DNA from: Aromatoleum anaerobium
Lineage (GTDB): Bacteria > Pseudomonadota > Gammaproteobacteria > Burkholderiales > Rhodocyclaceae
Length of the DNA: 64,000 bases
Direction: 5' to 3'
NCBI RefSeq assembly: GCF_012910705.2
Contig: NZ_WTVG02000040.1
Span: 868,001 to 932,000 of the forward strand
This document shows positions 16,861 through 24,970 of the stretch, one piece after another. Made by a program: the position numbers and the translations under genes. The notes under the pieces were generated by a model that was not told the origin of the DNA, did no database searches, and saw only the letters and a program-made list of their open reading frames with translations. Each line of letters begins with the position of its first letter. Position 1 is the stretch's first letter.

Positions 16861-19599
16861 ATGAAGATCATGAGCAGCACGCACAAGGTTTCGACTTACT
16901 GTTATCAGTGCGTCAACGGTCCCGACATGCTCACGGTCGAAGTGACCGACGGCATCGCGACGACCGTGGCCCCGAACTTCGCCGCGAAGGGCTATCACCC
17001 GGCCGACGGCAAGGTCTGCGTGAAGCCTTACGGCCTCGTGCAGAAGATCTACAACCCGAACCGGGTGCTGAAGCCGCTGAAGCGCACGAACCCGAAGAAG
17101 GGACGCAACGAAGATCCGGGCTGGGTCGAGATCGAGTGGGAGGAGGCGCTCAACACGATCGCGCAGAAGCTCAATGCGATCCGCGCGACGAGCCTCATCG
17201 ACGAGCAGGGCTACCCCCGCGTTGCCTTCACGACTGGCGGCGCGGCGACGCCTTACTTCTACATGGGCACGTTCGCGTCCTTCCTCGCCGCGTGGGGGCC
17301 GGTCGACCAGAGCCTCGGCGCGGGCGGCACGGTCAAGTGCTACCACACCGAGCATGTCTACGGCGAGCTGTGGCATCGCGCCTTCACCGTCTGCCCGGAC
17401 ACGCCGCGTTGCGAATACATCGTCTCGTTCGGCAACAACATCGACGCCTCGGGCGGCGTCACGAGCGTGCGCCGCCACGCGGACGCCCGCGCGCGCGGCA
17501 TCAAGCGCATCCAGATCGAACCGCATCTGTCGATCACCGGGGCATCAGCGAGTGAATGGATCCCGATCCGCCCGAAAACCGACCCGGCGTTTCTCTACGC
17601 GATGTTGCACGTGCTGCTGCACGAGCGCCCGCTCACCGATCTCGACGTGCCTTTCCTGAAGGCGCGCACCGGTTCGCCGTACCTTATCGGACCAAACGGC
17701 TTCTTCCTGCGCGACCCGGCGTCGAAGAAGCCGCTGATGTGGGACGCTGCCACCGGCCGCGCGCTGCCGTTCGACACCCCGGGCATCGATCCGGCGCTCG
17801 TCGGCAGCTTCACGGTCAGCGGCATGGAGGTCGGCGCCGACGGCAAGACGTGGGAGCACGACGCGATCGAAGCGACGACCGCGTTCGAGGTCACGCGCAG
17901 ACTCGTCGCGGCGCACACGCCGGAATGGGCGGCGCCCGTCTGCGACGTCGCCGCGTACAGGATCCGCCGCGTCGCGAATGATTTCATCGCGCATGCGCGC
18001 ATCGGCGAGACGATCGAGTTCGAGGGCCGAACGCTGCCGTTCCGCCCGGTCGCGGTGATGCTCGGCAAGGGCGTCAACAACGGCTGGGGCGCGTACGAAT
18101 GCGTCTGGGCGCGCACGATGCTGATGGTGCTCGTCGGCGGCCTCGAAGTGCCCGGCGGGCTGCTCGGCAGCACGGTGCATATCTCCGGCATGGACTTCGA
18201 CCGCATGGGCTCGGTCGCGCCGCACCCGGACGGCTTCCTCGACTACCCGTTCAACCCGACCGACAAGGAGCACTGGGCCGCGCAGCCGCAGGTGCGCCAC
18301 GGCCACACGACGTTGATTCCGATCATCGGCGGCGGCCTCACCAGCCAGTTGATGGGCTCGACGGTGCTCTCCTGGATGCGCCTGCAGGGCCGCGCCGCCG
18401 ACAGCTGGGGCCAGCCAAAGCCGCCCGACGTGTGGTTCGTCTATCGCTGCAACCCGAACATCTCGTTCTCCGAAACCGACCGGATTGGCGAGACGATGGC
18501 GACCTTCCCGTTCACGGTCGCGTTCTCCTATACGCAGGACGAGACGAACCATTTCGCCGACCTCGTGCTGCCCGAGGCGATCGACCTCGAAAGCACGCAG
18601 CTGATCCGCATCGGCGGCACGCACTACTTCGAGCAGTTCTGGGACACGCAAGGCTGGGTGCTGCGCCAGCCCGTCGTCCCCCCGCGCGGCGAGGCGAAGG
18701 ACTTCACGTGGATCGCGACCGAGCTGGCAAAGCGCACCGGGCTGCTGGAAGCCTACAACGCGATGATCAACTTCGGCGCCGCCGGTCTGCCGCTGAAGAC
18801 CGATGCGTACGACTTTTCGCTCGACGTCACGCGCGCGCACTCGGTGGACGAGACCTGGGACGCGATCTGCCGTGCCGCGAGCGCCGACGTCACCGGCGGC
18901 ACCGCGAGCGACGGCCTCGCGTATTTCAAGGAGAAAGGCTTCCGCGTCAAGCCGTTCCCGAAGATCAACTGGTATCTGTACCCGCGCATGGAGGATCTCG
19001 GGCTGCGCTTCGAACTGCCCTACCAGGAACGGATACTCCGCATCGGCCAGGAGCTGTCCGCACGGCTGCACGAGCAGGGCGTCACGTGGTGGGACCGGCA
19101 ACTGCACGAATACGAGCCGCTGCCCACATGGAAGGACCTCAACGAGCTGTGGGCGTCGGCGTACGAACGCGCTTACGGCATCAAGGCCAGCGACTACCCG
19201 TTCTGGCTGCTGACCGCGCGCAGCATGCAGTACGCGTGGGGCGGCAATGTCAGCCTGCAGATGATCCGCGAGGTCGCGGCGAACATCGCCGGTCACGACG
19301 GCATCATGATCAATGCGCAGGTCGCCGAGCAGCTCGGCATCGAGCAGGGCGACCGCATCGAGGTCACGTCGCCGATTGGCGTGACGAGCGGCCGCGCGCT
19401 GCTGCGTCAGGGCGTGCGTCCCGACACGATCGTCATGGTCGGCCAGTTCGGTCACTGGAAAACCCCGTACGCCAAGGACCTCGACATGCCGAGCTTGAAC
19501 AACCTCGTGCCGATGAACATGGATTTGGTGGACGGAACCGGCTCGGCGGTCGACGCGGTGCTCGTCAATATCCGCAAAGTCGGGAGAAAATCCAAATGA
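16861..19599 (+). CDS. Molybdopterin oxidoreductase catalytic subunit, PadB-like
   Basis: A 912-aa DMSO-reductase-superfamily protein. With the following FeS and membrane subunits it has the layout and sizes of phenylacetyl-CoA dehydrogenase PadBCD, which oxidises an acyl-CoA alpha-methylene to an alpha-keto acid. No Tat signal is present, so it is cytoplasmic. The N-terminal cluster motif is incomplete: C14 and C17 (CYQC) and C53 (GKVCVKPYG) are present, but the third cysteine of the usual CxxCxxxC is replaced by Pro21, next to Asp22. C160 (GGTVKCYH) is a candidate Mo ligand. AAGGAG lies 3 nt before the ATG at 16,861; the ATG at 16,870 is an alternative. The stop overlaps the next start. The specific PadB name is by context and remembered pattern only. 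Confidence 0.78.
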   Translation: MKIMSSTHKVSTYCYQCVNGPDMLTVEVTDGIATTVAPNFAAKGYHPADGKVCVKPYGLVQKIYNPNRVLKPLKRTNPKKGRNEDPGWVEIEWEEALNTIAQKLNAIRATSLIDEQGYPRVAFTTGGAATPYFYMGTFASFLAAWGPVDQSLGAGGTVKCYHTEHVYGELWHRAFTVCPDTPRCEYIVSFGNNIDASGGVTSVRRHADARARGIKRIQIEPHLSITGASASEWIPIRPKTDPAFLYAMLHVLLHERPLTDLDVPFLKARTGSPYLIGPNGFFLRDPASKKPLMWDAATGRALPFDTPGIDPALVGSFTVSGMEVGADGKTWEHDAIEATTAFEVTRRLVAAHTPEWAAPVCDVAAYRIRRVANDFIAHARIGETIEFEGRTLPFRPVAVMLGKGVNNGWGAYECVWARTMLMVLVGGLEVPGGLLGSTVHISGMDFDRMGSVAPHPDGFLDYPFNPTDKEHWAAQPQVRHGHTTLIPIIGGGLTSQLMGSTVLSWMRLQGRAADSWGQPKPPDVWFVYRCNPNISFSETDRIGETMATFPFTVAFSYTQDETNHFADLVLPEAIDLESTQLIRIGGTHYFEQFWDTQGWVLRQPVVPPRGEAKDFTWIATELAKRTGLLEAYNAMINFGAAGLPLKTDAYDFSLDVTRAHSVDETWDAICRAASADVTGGTASDGLAYFKEKGFRVKPFPKINWYLYPRMEDLGLRFELPYQERILRIGQELSARLHEQGVTWWDRQLHEYEPLPTWKDLNELWASAYERAYGIKASDYPFWLLTARSMQYAWGGNVSLQMIREVAANIAGHDGIMINAQVAEQLGIEQGDRIEVTSPIGVTSGRALLRQGVRPDTIVMVGQFGHWKTPYAKDLDMPSLNNLVPMNMDLVDGTGSAVDAVLVNIRKVGRKSK

Positions 19600-20243
19600 C
19601 CCGCTATGTAATGGTCGCCGATCTGAACCGCTGCGTCGGCTGCCAGACCTGCACCGCGTCGTGCAAGCACACGAACGCGACGCCGCCGGGCGTGCAGTGG
19701 CGCAAGGTTCTCGACGTCGAGATGGGCGAATACCCGAACGTGGAACGCCTGTTCATGCCGGTGGGGTGCCAGCACTGCTCCGATCCCCCGTGCATGGAGG
19801 TCTGTCCGAGCACCGCCACCGGCCAGCGCAAAGACGGCATCGTCACCATCGACTACGACCTCTGCATCGGTTGCTCGTACTGCGCGGTCGCCTGCCCGTA
19901 CCAGGCGCGTTACAAGGTCGAGGAGGCCCGCTTCGCGTATTCGGACGGCCCGACCGAAAACGAGGCGCTTCGCTTCGACGAGCGCCGCATCGGTGTCGCG
20001 CAGAAATGCACGTTCTGCTCCGACCGCGTCGATGCCGGGCTCGAGCGCGGGCTGACCCCTGGCATCGATCCCGACGCGACACCCGCGTGCGCAAACGCCT
20101 GCATCGCGAACGCGCTGACCTTCGGCGATCTCGAGGACCGGGAGAGCAACGTGTCGAAGCTGCTGACCGAAAACACGTGGTTCCGGATGCACGAGCACTT
20201 GGGCACCGACCCCGGCTTCTACTACCTGTGGGAAGAGAAATGA
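19596..20243 (+). CDS. Four-cluster ferredoxin subunit of the molybdenum enzyme, PadC/DmsB-like
   Basis: A 215-aa electron-transfer subunit with four cysteine groups for four 4Fe-4S clusters: CVGCQTCTASC, CQHCSDPPCMEVCP, CIGCSYCAVACP, and CTFC plus a later pair in ACANAC. This is the DmsB/NrfC/PadC pattern. It relays electrons from the Mo site to the membrane subunit. The start overlaps the catalytic-subunit stop by 4 bp (ATGA) with GGGAG upstream, and its own stop overlaps the next start, so the three subunits are translationally coupled. Confidence 0.9.
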   Translation: MTRYVMVADLNRCVGCQTCTASCKHTNATPPGVQWRKVLDVEMGEYPNVERLFMPVGCQHCSDPPCMEVCPSTATGQRKDGIVTIDYDLCIGCSYCAVACPYQARYKVEEARFAYSDGPTENEALRFDERRIGVAQKCTFCSDRVDAGLERGLTPGIDPDATPACANACIANALTFGDLEDRESNVSKLLTENTWFRMHEHLGTDPGFYYLWEEK

Positions 20244-21100
20244 AACCGACCAAGTTCTCCCGCTTCGGAACCTCGCATCAGGCGATCTGGGACTGGCGTG
20301 CCGCCGGCAACTTCATCTGCGGCGGCGCCGGTTCATCCCTGCTCGCGGTGAGCACCTTCGCGGCGTTCCCCGGCGTCGCCGATGGCCGCCTCCTGCTGCT
20401 CGCGGTGCTGCTGATCGGCGCCGGTCTGGCATTCGTCTGGACCGAGATCGGCCGCCCGTGGCGCGCGTTCAACGTGCTGTTCCATCCGCAAACGTCGTGG
20501 ATGACGCGCGAAGCATACGTTGCCGCGCTGATCGTCGCGCTGCTCGCAGCCGGCGCCGCGACCGGGGTCGCGTTCCTGTCGCACATCGCCAGCCTCGCGG
20601 CCCTGCTGTTTCTCTACTGCCAGGGGCGCATCCTGAAGGCGGCGCGCGGCATTCCCACGTGGCGCGAGCCAGCGATCGTCCCGTTGATCGTTGCGACCGG
20701 GCTTGTCGAGGGTCTGTCGCTGCTCGTGCTGATCGTCACGATGCAGGGAGCAGCGGTTCCCGCGATGTTCGCCGCGTTGATATTGCTCGTCGCACTGCGC
20801 GCCGCCGCCTGGCTGCGCTACCGCAGCCGGATGAATGCATCCGACATGCCGCTGTCGACGCGCCGCGTGCTGCAGTCGTCGCACCTCGCCGTGCTGGGAG
20901 TCGGCACGGCTGTGCCGCTCGTCGCCGCCGCGCTCGCACTCGCGGTGCCGATGGCAGCACTGGCCGGCGCGCTTGCCGCGCTCGCAGCTGCAGTCGCGGG
21001 GTGGCATTTCAAACTGCTGCTGATCACACGTGCGGCGCAGGTACAGGGTTATGCGCTTGGCAACAAGCTGCGACGCGGCCATCCGTTCGCAGCAAGGTAG
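20240..21100 (+). CDS. Membrane anchor subunit, DmsC/NrfD/PadD-like
   Basis: A 286-aa, strongly hydrophobic protein with about eight predicted membrane helices and a short cytoplasmic N-terminus (KFSRFGTSHQAIWDWRAAGN). It fits the quinone-reducing anchor (DmsC-like) of membrane molybdenum enzymes. It completes the three-gene unit and overlaps the FeS-subunit gene by 4 bp. Sequence conservation in these anchors is low, so the assignment rests on hydropathy, length and gene order. The catabolic locus ends here; the following 160 bp show no gene. Confidence 0.82.
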   Translation: MKPTKFSRFGTSHQAIWDWRAAGNFICGGAGSSLLAVSTFAAFPGVADGRLLLLAVLLIGAGLAFVWTEIGRPWRAFNVLFHPQTSWMTREAYVAALIVALLAAGAATGVAFLSHIASLAALLFLYCQGRILKAARGIPTWREPAIVPLIVATGLVEGLSLLVLIVTMQGAAVPAMFAALILLVALRAAAWLRYRSRMNASDMPLSTRRVLQSSHLAVLGVGTAVPLVAAALALAVPMAALAGALAALAAAVAGWHFKLLLITRAAQVQGYALGNKLRRGHPFAAR

Positions 21101-21262
21101 GCTGAAAATATGGCATCCGACGTAGAATTGCACGAGCGGAGGACACGGATGAACCGATGCCTCGCAGGAACCTGCCTTGCCCCCTTTGCGAAACGGCAAG
21201 GTGAAATTCGGGCTGCAAGCTCAGTTTTCCGCGTGCTTGAACGTCTGCACGCTCTCTTGTAG

Positions 21263-21361
21263 CTGATCCCCTTCAGCGCCGGCATCACGGCGTGGAACCC
21301 GAGTGAAACGCTGAATGCGGTGCTAAAGCGCGCCGACCCCTCGATCGCGGTGTATCCGTAG
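21263..21361 (+). pseudogene. Remnant of a diguanylate cyclase (GGDEF) C-terminus, copy 1
   Basis: Thirty-two codons without a start, ending in TAG, that read like the end of a GGDEF domain: IPFSAGITAWNPSETLNAVL followed by KRADPSIAVYP. Compare the usual FSAGIAxWxxGETLDALLxRADxAMYxAK. The frame is closed immediately upstream. A second, longer copy occurs at 23,418-23,520, so the two relics bracket the PIN/XRE-ImmA module. The 160 bp between padD-like and this relic show nothing recognisable. Confidence 0.6.
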
Positions 21362-21370
21362 GGGGTGTGC

Positions 21371-21457
21371 GCCCGTCCCACGACGGATCAACTCGAAGTG
21401 TGGGCCGAGCGCGTGCTCGAGGCGCGCACGCTCGACGACGTCTTCGTGGAGAACTGA
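21371..21457 (+). pseudogene. C-terminal relic of an Rpn-type gene
   Basis: Twenty-eight codons ending in TGA, reading TTDQLEVWAERVLEARTLDD and then VFVEN. They are almost identical to the C-terminus of the Rpn protein at 28,114-29,103 (TTDQLEVWAERVLDARTLED, then VFVEN). No upstream domain remains. With the following relic it preserves the junction seen at 29,080-29,130, showing that a third Rpn array once existed here. Confidence 0.75.
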
Positions 21458-21481
21458 GTTCCGCCGGAAGGAGAACGCAAA

Positions 21482-21556
21482 GTGAGACACGTCACCAGCG
21501 TCAAGCGCGCGCAGGGTTTTCCGGTTCTACGGAAAGACGCAGCCCAACTGTCTTGA
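21482..21556 (+). pseudogene. Start of a small RpnS-like gene, truncated
   Basis: GGAAGGAGAACGCAAA followed by GTG (21,482) and MRHVTSVKRAQGFPVLRKDA, then a stop. The ribosome-binding site, start and first residues match the small C-terminal Rpn gene at 29,128 (GTG, KYVTSVER), after which the sequence diverges into the relic of another gene read on the opposite strand. It documents a recombination breakpoint near 21,500. Confidence 0.6.
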
Positions 21557-21622
21557 GGACGGCCACCAGCGTCTTGAGCGTTGGGTTGCCCTTGGGGGAG
21601 TCACCTTGCCCACGCGGTCGAG
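21501..21622 (-). pseudogene. Relic of an addiction-module antitoxin C-terminus
   Basis: On the minus strand the frame reads DSPKGNPTLKTLVAVLKTVG, then LRLSVEPENPARA and stop (TGA at 21,501-21,503). This is the typical end of small XRE-like addiction antitoxins (xxKGNPxLxTLxxVLxALGLxLxV). There is no start; the upstream part is replaced by the PIN gene, whose last codons overlap it in another frame. Confidence 0.55.
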
Positions 21623-22116
21623 AACCCCAGCGTCCTGAGCATTGCGAACGTGTCGCAACAAGGGACACCCAACGACCGACAAACGTCAGGCACTTTCCTA
21701 TTAGCCCGCTGCTTCGAAGGTTTAGAAACCTCGTTGGACACGATACAGCGACCTTCCGTTACCAGCCCATATGAAATCAGAAACGGATCGCGTCCAACCT
21801 GCTCGATTTCTGTGTCATCAAGGTCTGGTGCATAGGCATTCATGACCGATCTTAACGCGTCCGAATCTACCTCTTCCGCCAGGACCAGTGCACTCACAAC
21901 ATCCGGCCGATACAACCACTGGTTCAACAAATCCTTCTTCGCATCGTCGCCCCCACGAACCTCTTCGAAGGTTTCAAGAGGCATTGCGACGAGACCCCTG
22001 TCTGCGCAGTGGAGTAACCAGTCCCAGAACTCGGGAACCATGTCGACGGGGTAATACTTGTTGTGCGCTTCAATCAGGACGTTAGCATCAAGAAGATAGA
22101 GGCGACTCCCCATCAT
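21601..22116 (-). CDS. PIN-domain protein (DUF4411-like), probable RNase toxin
   Basis: A 171-aa protein starting RLYLLDANVLIEAHNKYYP, with the first PIN aspartate in LLDANVLIEAH, WDWLL and the later EEVRGGDD acidic segment, as in the DUF4411 PIN family. The start overlaps the stop of the XRE-ImmA gene by 4 bp (ATGA), so the pair is translationally coupled. Families of this pair (XRE plus COG2856 metallopeptidase with a PIN protein) have been predicted as toxin-antitoxin modules; the PIN protein would be the toxin. The lower GC content and neighbouring relics suggest recent acquisition. Confidence 0.75.
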   Translation of the reverse strand: MMGSRLYLLDANVLIEAHNKYYPVDMVPEFWDWLLHCADRGLVAMPLETFEEVRGGDDAKKDLLNQWLYRPDVVSALVLAEEVDSDALRSVMNAYAPDLDDTEIEQVGRDPFLISYGLVTEGRCIVSNEVSKPSKQRANRKVPDVCRSLGVPCCDTFAMLRTLGFSTAWAR

Positions 22117-23288
22117 GCGCCGCCCAGTAGAGTGGTGACATTATGAGGGCGAACTCCCAACACTTTTCCAGCCTTGGTGGGCGTCAAGATTCCCTCAGAA
22201 AGATTGCGTCGCACCACATCAAGCAGAGCGTTGCCCATACGATGCCGCCGCACTACAAAGTAGTCTGGGCCGCTCGTCCCTTCCCCTGCGCGCCGCGCCG
22301 TGACCTTTTCATGCAACCACAATTCACGGAAACGTTGAGTAACGGTCTGCCATTTCACCTTGGATATAGCACCGGCTTGATAAAGCCGATAAGCAACCAT
22401 TGCGCCACTGATCTTTCGGGTTCGGGAAAATTCGCCAATATCCAGCACTAGCCGTTCCGTGTCCCCATCTCGAATCGGGAATTCACCTAATTCATTAGCG
22501 GGCAAAAGAATACGGCTCGCAACGTCGTTGCAGAACCGCTCTACGCCCTGCTCGATTTCGCCGCCGCTTACGCCCGTCTTACCCAGCCATATGTGTACAA
22601 GTTCGTGAAGAACAGTGAAGCTCCAGGCAGGTTTCGCATCTTGATCGTTAATGACGATGAATGGCGCAATCTCGTCGGCTAGAGCGAATCCTCGGAAAAC
22701 CTCTGGGCTCACGTTCGAATGATGGCTACCCAGGTTTCCGATCAGAAGCACAAAAATGCCCGTTTGCTCGATTTTGCCCCTAAGGTATCCAAACGCATCC
22801 TCAACACGTCGGTGACGCCGAAACTCAGCCAGATCGAAGCCAATTCCAGAACGGATCAGACCGCAAACCTCCTCAATACCTTGAGCTTGACGGACGCACC
22901 CGACAAATCGATGACGCGTTGCCTCATCAGCCTCTTCAAGCGTCGTCTTGATCAGCCGCTGGCGCACGTAGACGTCACGCACCAGCGCATCCAACTGTCC
23001 ACGACTCTCCGCTAGGCGCTCCCCCGGCAATGATCGAAAGTCCTCCCCTCGCTCCCCTCGTTTTGGGGGCTCGGCAAGATAGAAGGCTAGCAACGGCCGC
23101 CGATATGCCTTGGCCATTTTCAGGAGCAACGGACGACTGGGCTCCGCAGTCCCATCCTCATAGCGACGTATCAAGTCCTCGCCCGAAGTGCGAACGCCCC
23201 CAATGCTGAGAGCACGAGCAGCCTCCTCCATAGACAAATTGGCAGTCTCGCGTGCCCAACGAAGGATTTCAGGATTTACGTGTGGCAT
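22113..23288 (-). CDS. XRE-type HTH protein with ImmA/IrrE metallopeptidase domain
   Basis: A 391-aa protein. Residues about 1-70 form an XRE helix-turn-helix (EILRWARETANLSMEEAARA) and residues about 180-300 a zinc peptidase domain of the ImmA/IrrE (COG2856) type with HELVH at 228-232 in SFTVLHELVHIWLG. Such proteins cleave or regulate repressors, or act as antitoxins. Here it forms an operon with the PIN protein (4-bp overlap). The base composition is noticeably less GC-rich than that of the catabolic and flagellar genes. Confidence 0.82.
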   Translation of the reverse strand: MPHVNPEILRWARETANLSMEEAARALSIGGVRTSGEDLIRRYEDGTAEPSRPLLLKMAKAYRRPLLAFYLAEPPKRGERGEDFRSLPGERLAESRGQLDALVRDVYVRQRLIKTTLEEADEATRHRFVGCVRQAQGIEEVCGLIRSGIGFDLAEFRRHRRVEDAFGYLRGKIEQTGIFVLLIGNLGSHHSNVSPEVFRGFALADEIAPFIVINDQDAKPAWSFTVLHELVHIWLGKTGVSGGEIEQGVERFCNDVASRILLPANELGEFPIRDGDTERLVLDIGEFSRTRKISGAMVAYRLYQAGAISKVKWQTVTQRFRELWLHEKVTARRAGEGTSGPDYFVVRRHRMGNALLDVVRRNLSEGILTPTKAGKVLGVRPHNVTTLLGGA

Positions 23289-23417
23289 CGTGGTCGGTCA
23301 GTGAAACTAAAGTAGAACATGGCGAATCGGCAGCATCTCGCAGCAATCTTACCGGTGTTAAAGCGCTCTAGGGCGGACCAGGCGCTGAGAAGTTGGACCT
23401 CACTCAAACCTTGGTTG

Positions 23418-23520
23418 CTCCCCATCACTTTCAGCGCCGACATCCCCGGATGGAGCCCGTGCGAAACCCTCGACGCCGTGCTCAAGCAGGCCGATGCTGC
23501 GATGTACGAGGCAACGCAGG
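23418..23520 (+). pseudogene. Remnant of a diguanylate cyclase (GGDEF) C-terminus, copy 2
   Basis: Reads LPITFSADIPGWSPCETLDA, then VLKQADAAMYEATQA, the end of a GGDEF domain, then runs on into unrelated codons to a stop at 23,678. There is no GGDEF signature and no plausible start. It is similar to the relic at 21,263-21,361. The rest of the 23,289-23,680 gap shows no other recognisable gene. Confidence 0.6.
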
Positions 23521-23680
23521 CAACAACAAGGTCGTCGCCGTCGGACCTGGCACCGACGGCATCCCCGGAAATGAAGCCCATCAGGAGTGAGCGCCCAAAC
23601 TGCGGAACGGCGGTCGTAGACGGCTCTGTCGACCATCCAGCCATCGCGTCCATTCCCGACCTAATTTCTGCATATTGAAA

Positions 23681-23696
23681 AAAAGTCGCGACTTTT
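23681..23696. promoter_or_regulatory. Perfect 16-bp palindrome upstream of the ATPase gene
   Basis: AAAAGTCGCGACTTTT is a perfect palindrome 26 bp before the ATPase start. It is followed by the direct repeat TAGTC-N7-TAGTC (23,704-23,720). The position between relic DNA and the start suggests an operator or core promoter overlap. Which protein binds is unknown. Confidence 0.45.
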
Positions 23697-23722
23697 ATGC
23701 ATTAGTCGATAAAATAGTCTTC

Positions 23723-24856
23723 ATGAAGCGCTATCTCGACGAACAGGTTTCCAAAGATCTGCAAAGCAAGGCGGTCGTGCTTACCGGTCCCCGACAGGTG
23801 GGCAAAACGACCCTCGCGCGTCAGTTGATGCAGACCTTCCCGTCCGCTCAGTATCTGAACTGGGACGTCGCCGCTGACCGGGCCATCCTCCAGCGGCAAA
23901 GCTGGAGCCCACGTGCGCGCCTGCTGGTACTTGACGAAATCCACAAGATGCCCGACTGGAAGAACTGGCTGAAAGGCATCGTCGATGGCAAGCCGTCGGA
24001 ACAAGCCCTCCTCGTCACCGGCAGCGCCCGCATGGAAACCTTCCGCCAGAGTGGAGAATCGCTCGCCGGCCGCTACTTCGCGCTGCGCCTGCACCCGATT
24101 TCGGTACGCGAGTGTTGCGAGATGTGCGGCGATTCCCCCGACGCGGCCCTCGACCGCCTGATCGCGCGCGGCGGTTTTCCGGAACCCTGCCTCGCGGACG
24201 ATCCGGTGGATGCCAACCGCTGGCGACAGCAGTACTTCACCGACCTCATCCGCGAAGACGTGGTGGAGTTCTCCCGCATCCACGAAATCAACACCATGCG
24301 CCTCTTCGTCGAGCTGCTGCGCGAACGCGTCGCCTCACCGCTCTCGCTGGCGTCGATCGCGCGCGACCTGGCGGTCTCGCCTGGCACCCTCAAGCGTTAC
24401 CTCGATATCCTCCAGGCCCTCTTCATCGTCTTCACCGTCCAGCCCTGGCACCACAATGTCGCCCGCGCCATTCTGCAAACGCCCAAGGCCTACTTCTTCG
24501 ACACCGGCCTCGTCCGTGGCGACGACGGCGTGCGCTATGAGAACGCCGTCGCCACGATGCTGCGCAAGCACGTCGACTTCCTCCATGACACGCAGGGCAT
24601 GAACGTCGGGCTGCATTACATTCGGACGAAGGACGGCGCCGAAGTCGACTTCGCCCTGTCGGAGGAGAATCGCCTGACCCAACTCATCGAATGCAAGCTC
24701 GCCGACACCACGCCCCATCGCGCGCTTGCCGGCTTCGCCGAGCGTTTTCCCGACGCCCGGGCGGTGCAACTGGTGCGCGAACTCAGGCAGGAGGAACTGC
24801 GCGGGCACATCGAGGTGGTCCGGGCTGCGCCCTGGCTGGCTGGACTGGCTGCCTGA
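23723..24856 (+). CDS. AAA+ ATPase with DUF4143 domain
   Basis: A 377-aa protein of the common accessory ATPase family. Walker A is TGPRQVGKTT (21-30), Walker B is LLVLDEIHKM (about 67-76), and the sensor-like LLVTGSARMETFRQSG and the AGRYFALRLHPIS strand follow. Residues about 180-370 are the DUF4143 part (winged helix plus a restriction-like fold with GAEVDFAL). The function of the family is not established; a link to defence or toxin modules is often suspected. The start is set at the ATG of KRYLDEQVS (23,723); a TTG 16 codons upstream is in frame but lies across the palindrome. Confidence 0.85.
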   Translation: MKRYLDEQVSKDLQSKAVVLTGPRQVGKTTLARQLMQTFPSAQYLNWDVAADRAILQRQSWSPRARLLVLDEIHKMPDWKNWLKGIVDGKPSEQALLVTGSARMETFRQSGESLAGRYFALRLHPISVRECCEMCGDSPDAALDRLIARGGFPEPCLADDPVDANRWRQQYFTDLIREDVVEFSRIHEINTMRLFVELLRERVASPLSLASIARDLAVSPGTLKRYLDILQALFIVFTVQPWHHNVARAILQTPKAYFFDTGLVRGDDGVRYENAVATMLRKHVDFLHDTQGMNVGLHYIRTKDGAEVDFALSEENRLTQLIECKLADTTPHRALAGFAERFPDARAVQLVRELRQEELRGHIEVVRAAPWLAGLAA

Positions 24857-24970
24857 ACACTGCGGTGGTCCGCCTGCAGCACGAACTCATCCGCACATAC
24901 TTCCCCGCCGGCGACAAGAAGATCCTGTTTTGCCATTAACATATCCGGCTCCCTCCCCCCGAGCCCTGCG

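Noticed and set aside
17545-19455. 636-codon minus-strand frame over the molybdenum subunit
   Set aside because: It is an antisense shadow, rich in Arg/Val/Asp, with no start context; the plus strand is clearly coding.
24857-24970. Open stretch reading RLQHELIRTYFPAGDKKILF after the ATPase gene
   Set aside because: It looks protein-like but is only about 28 codons without a start and could not be matched to any family; left uncalled.
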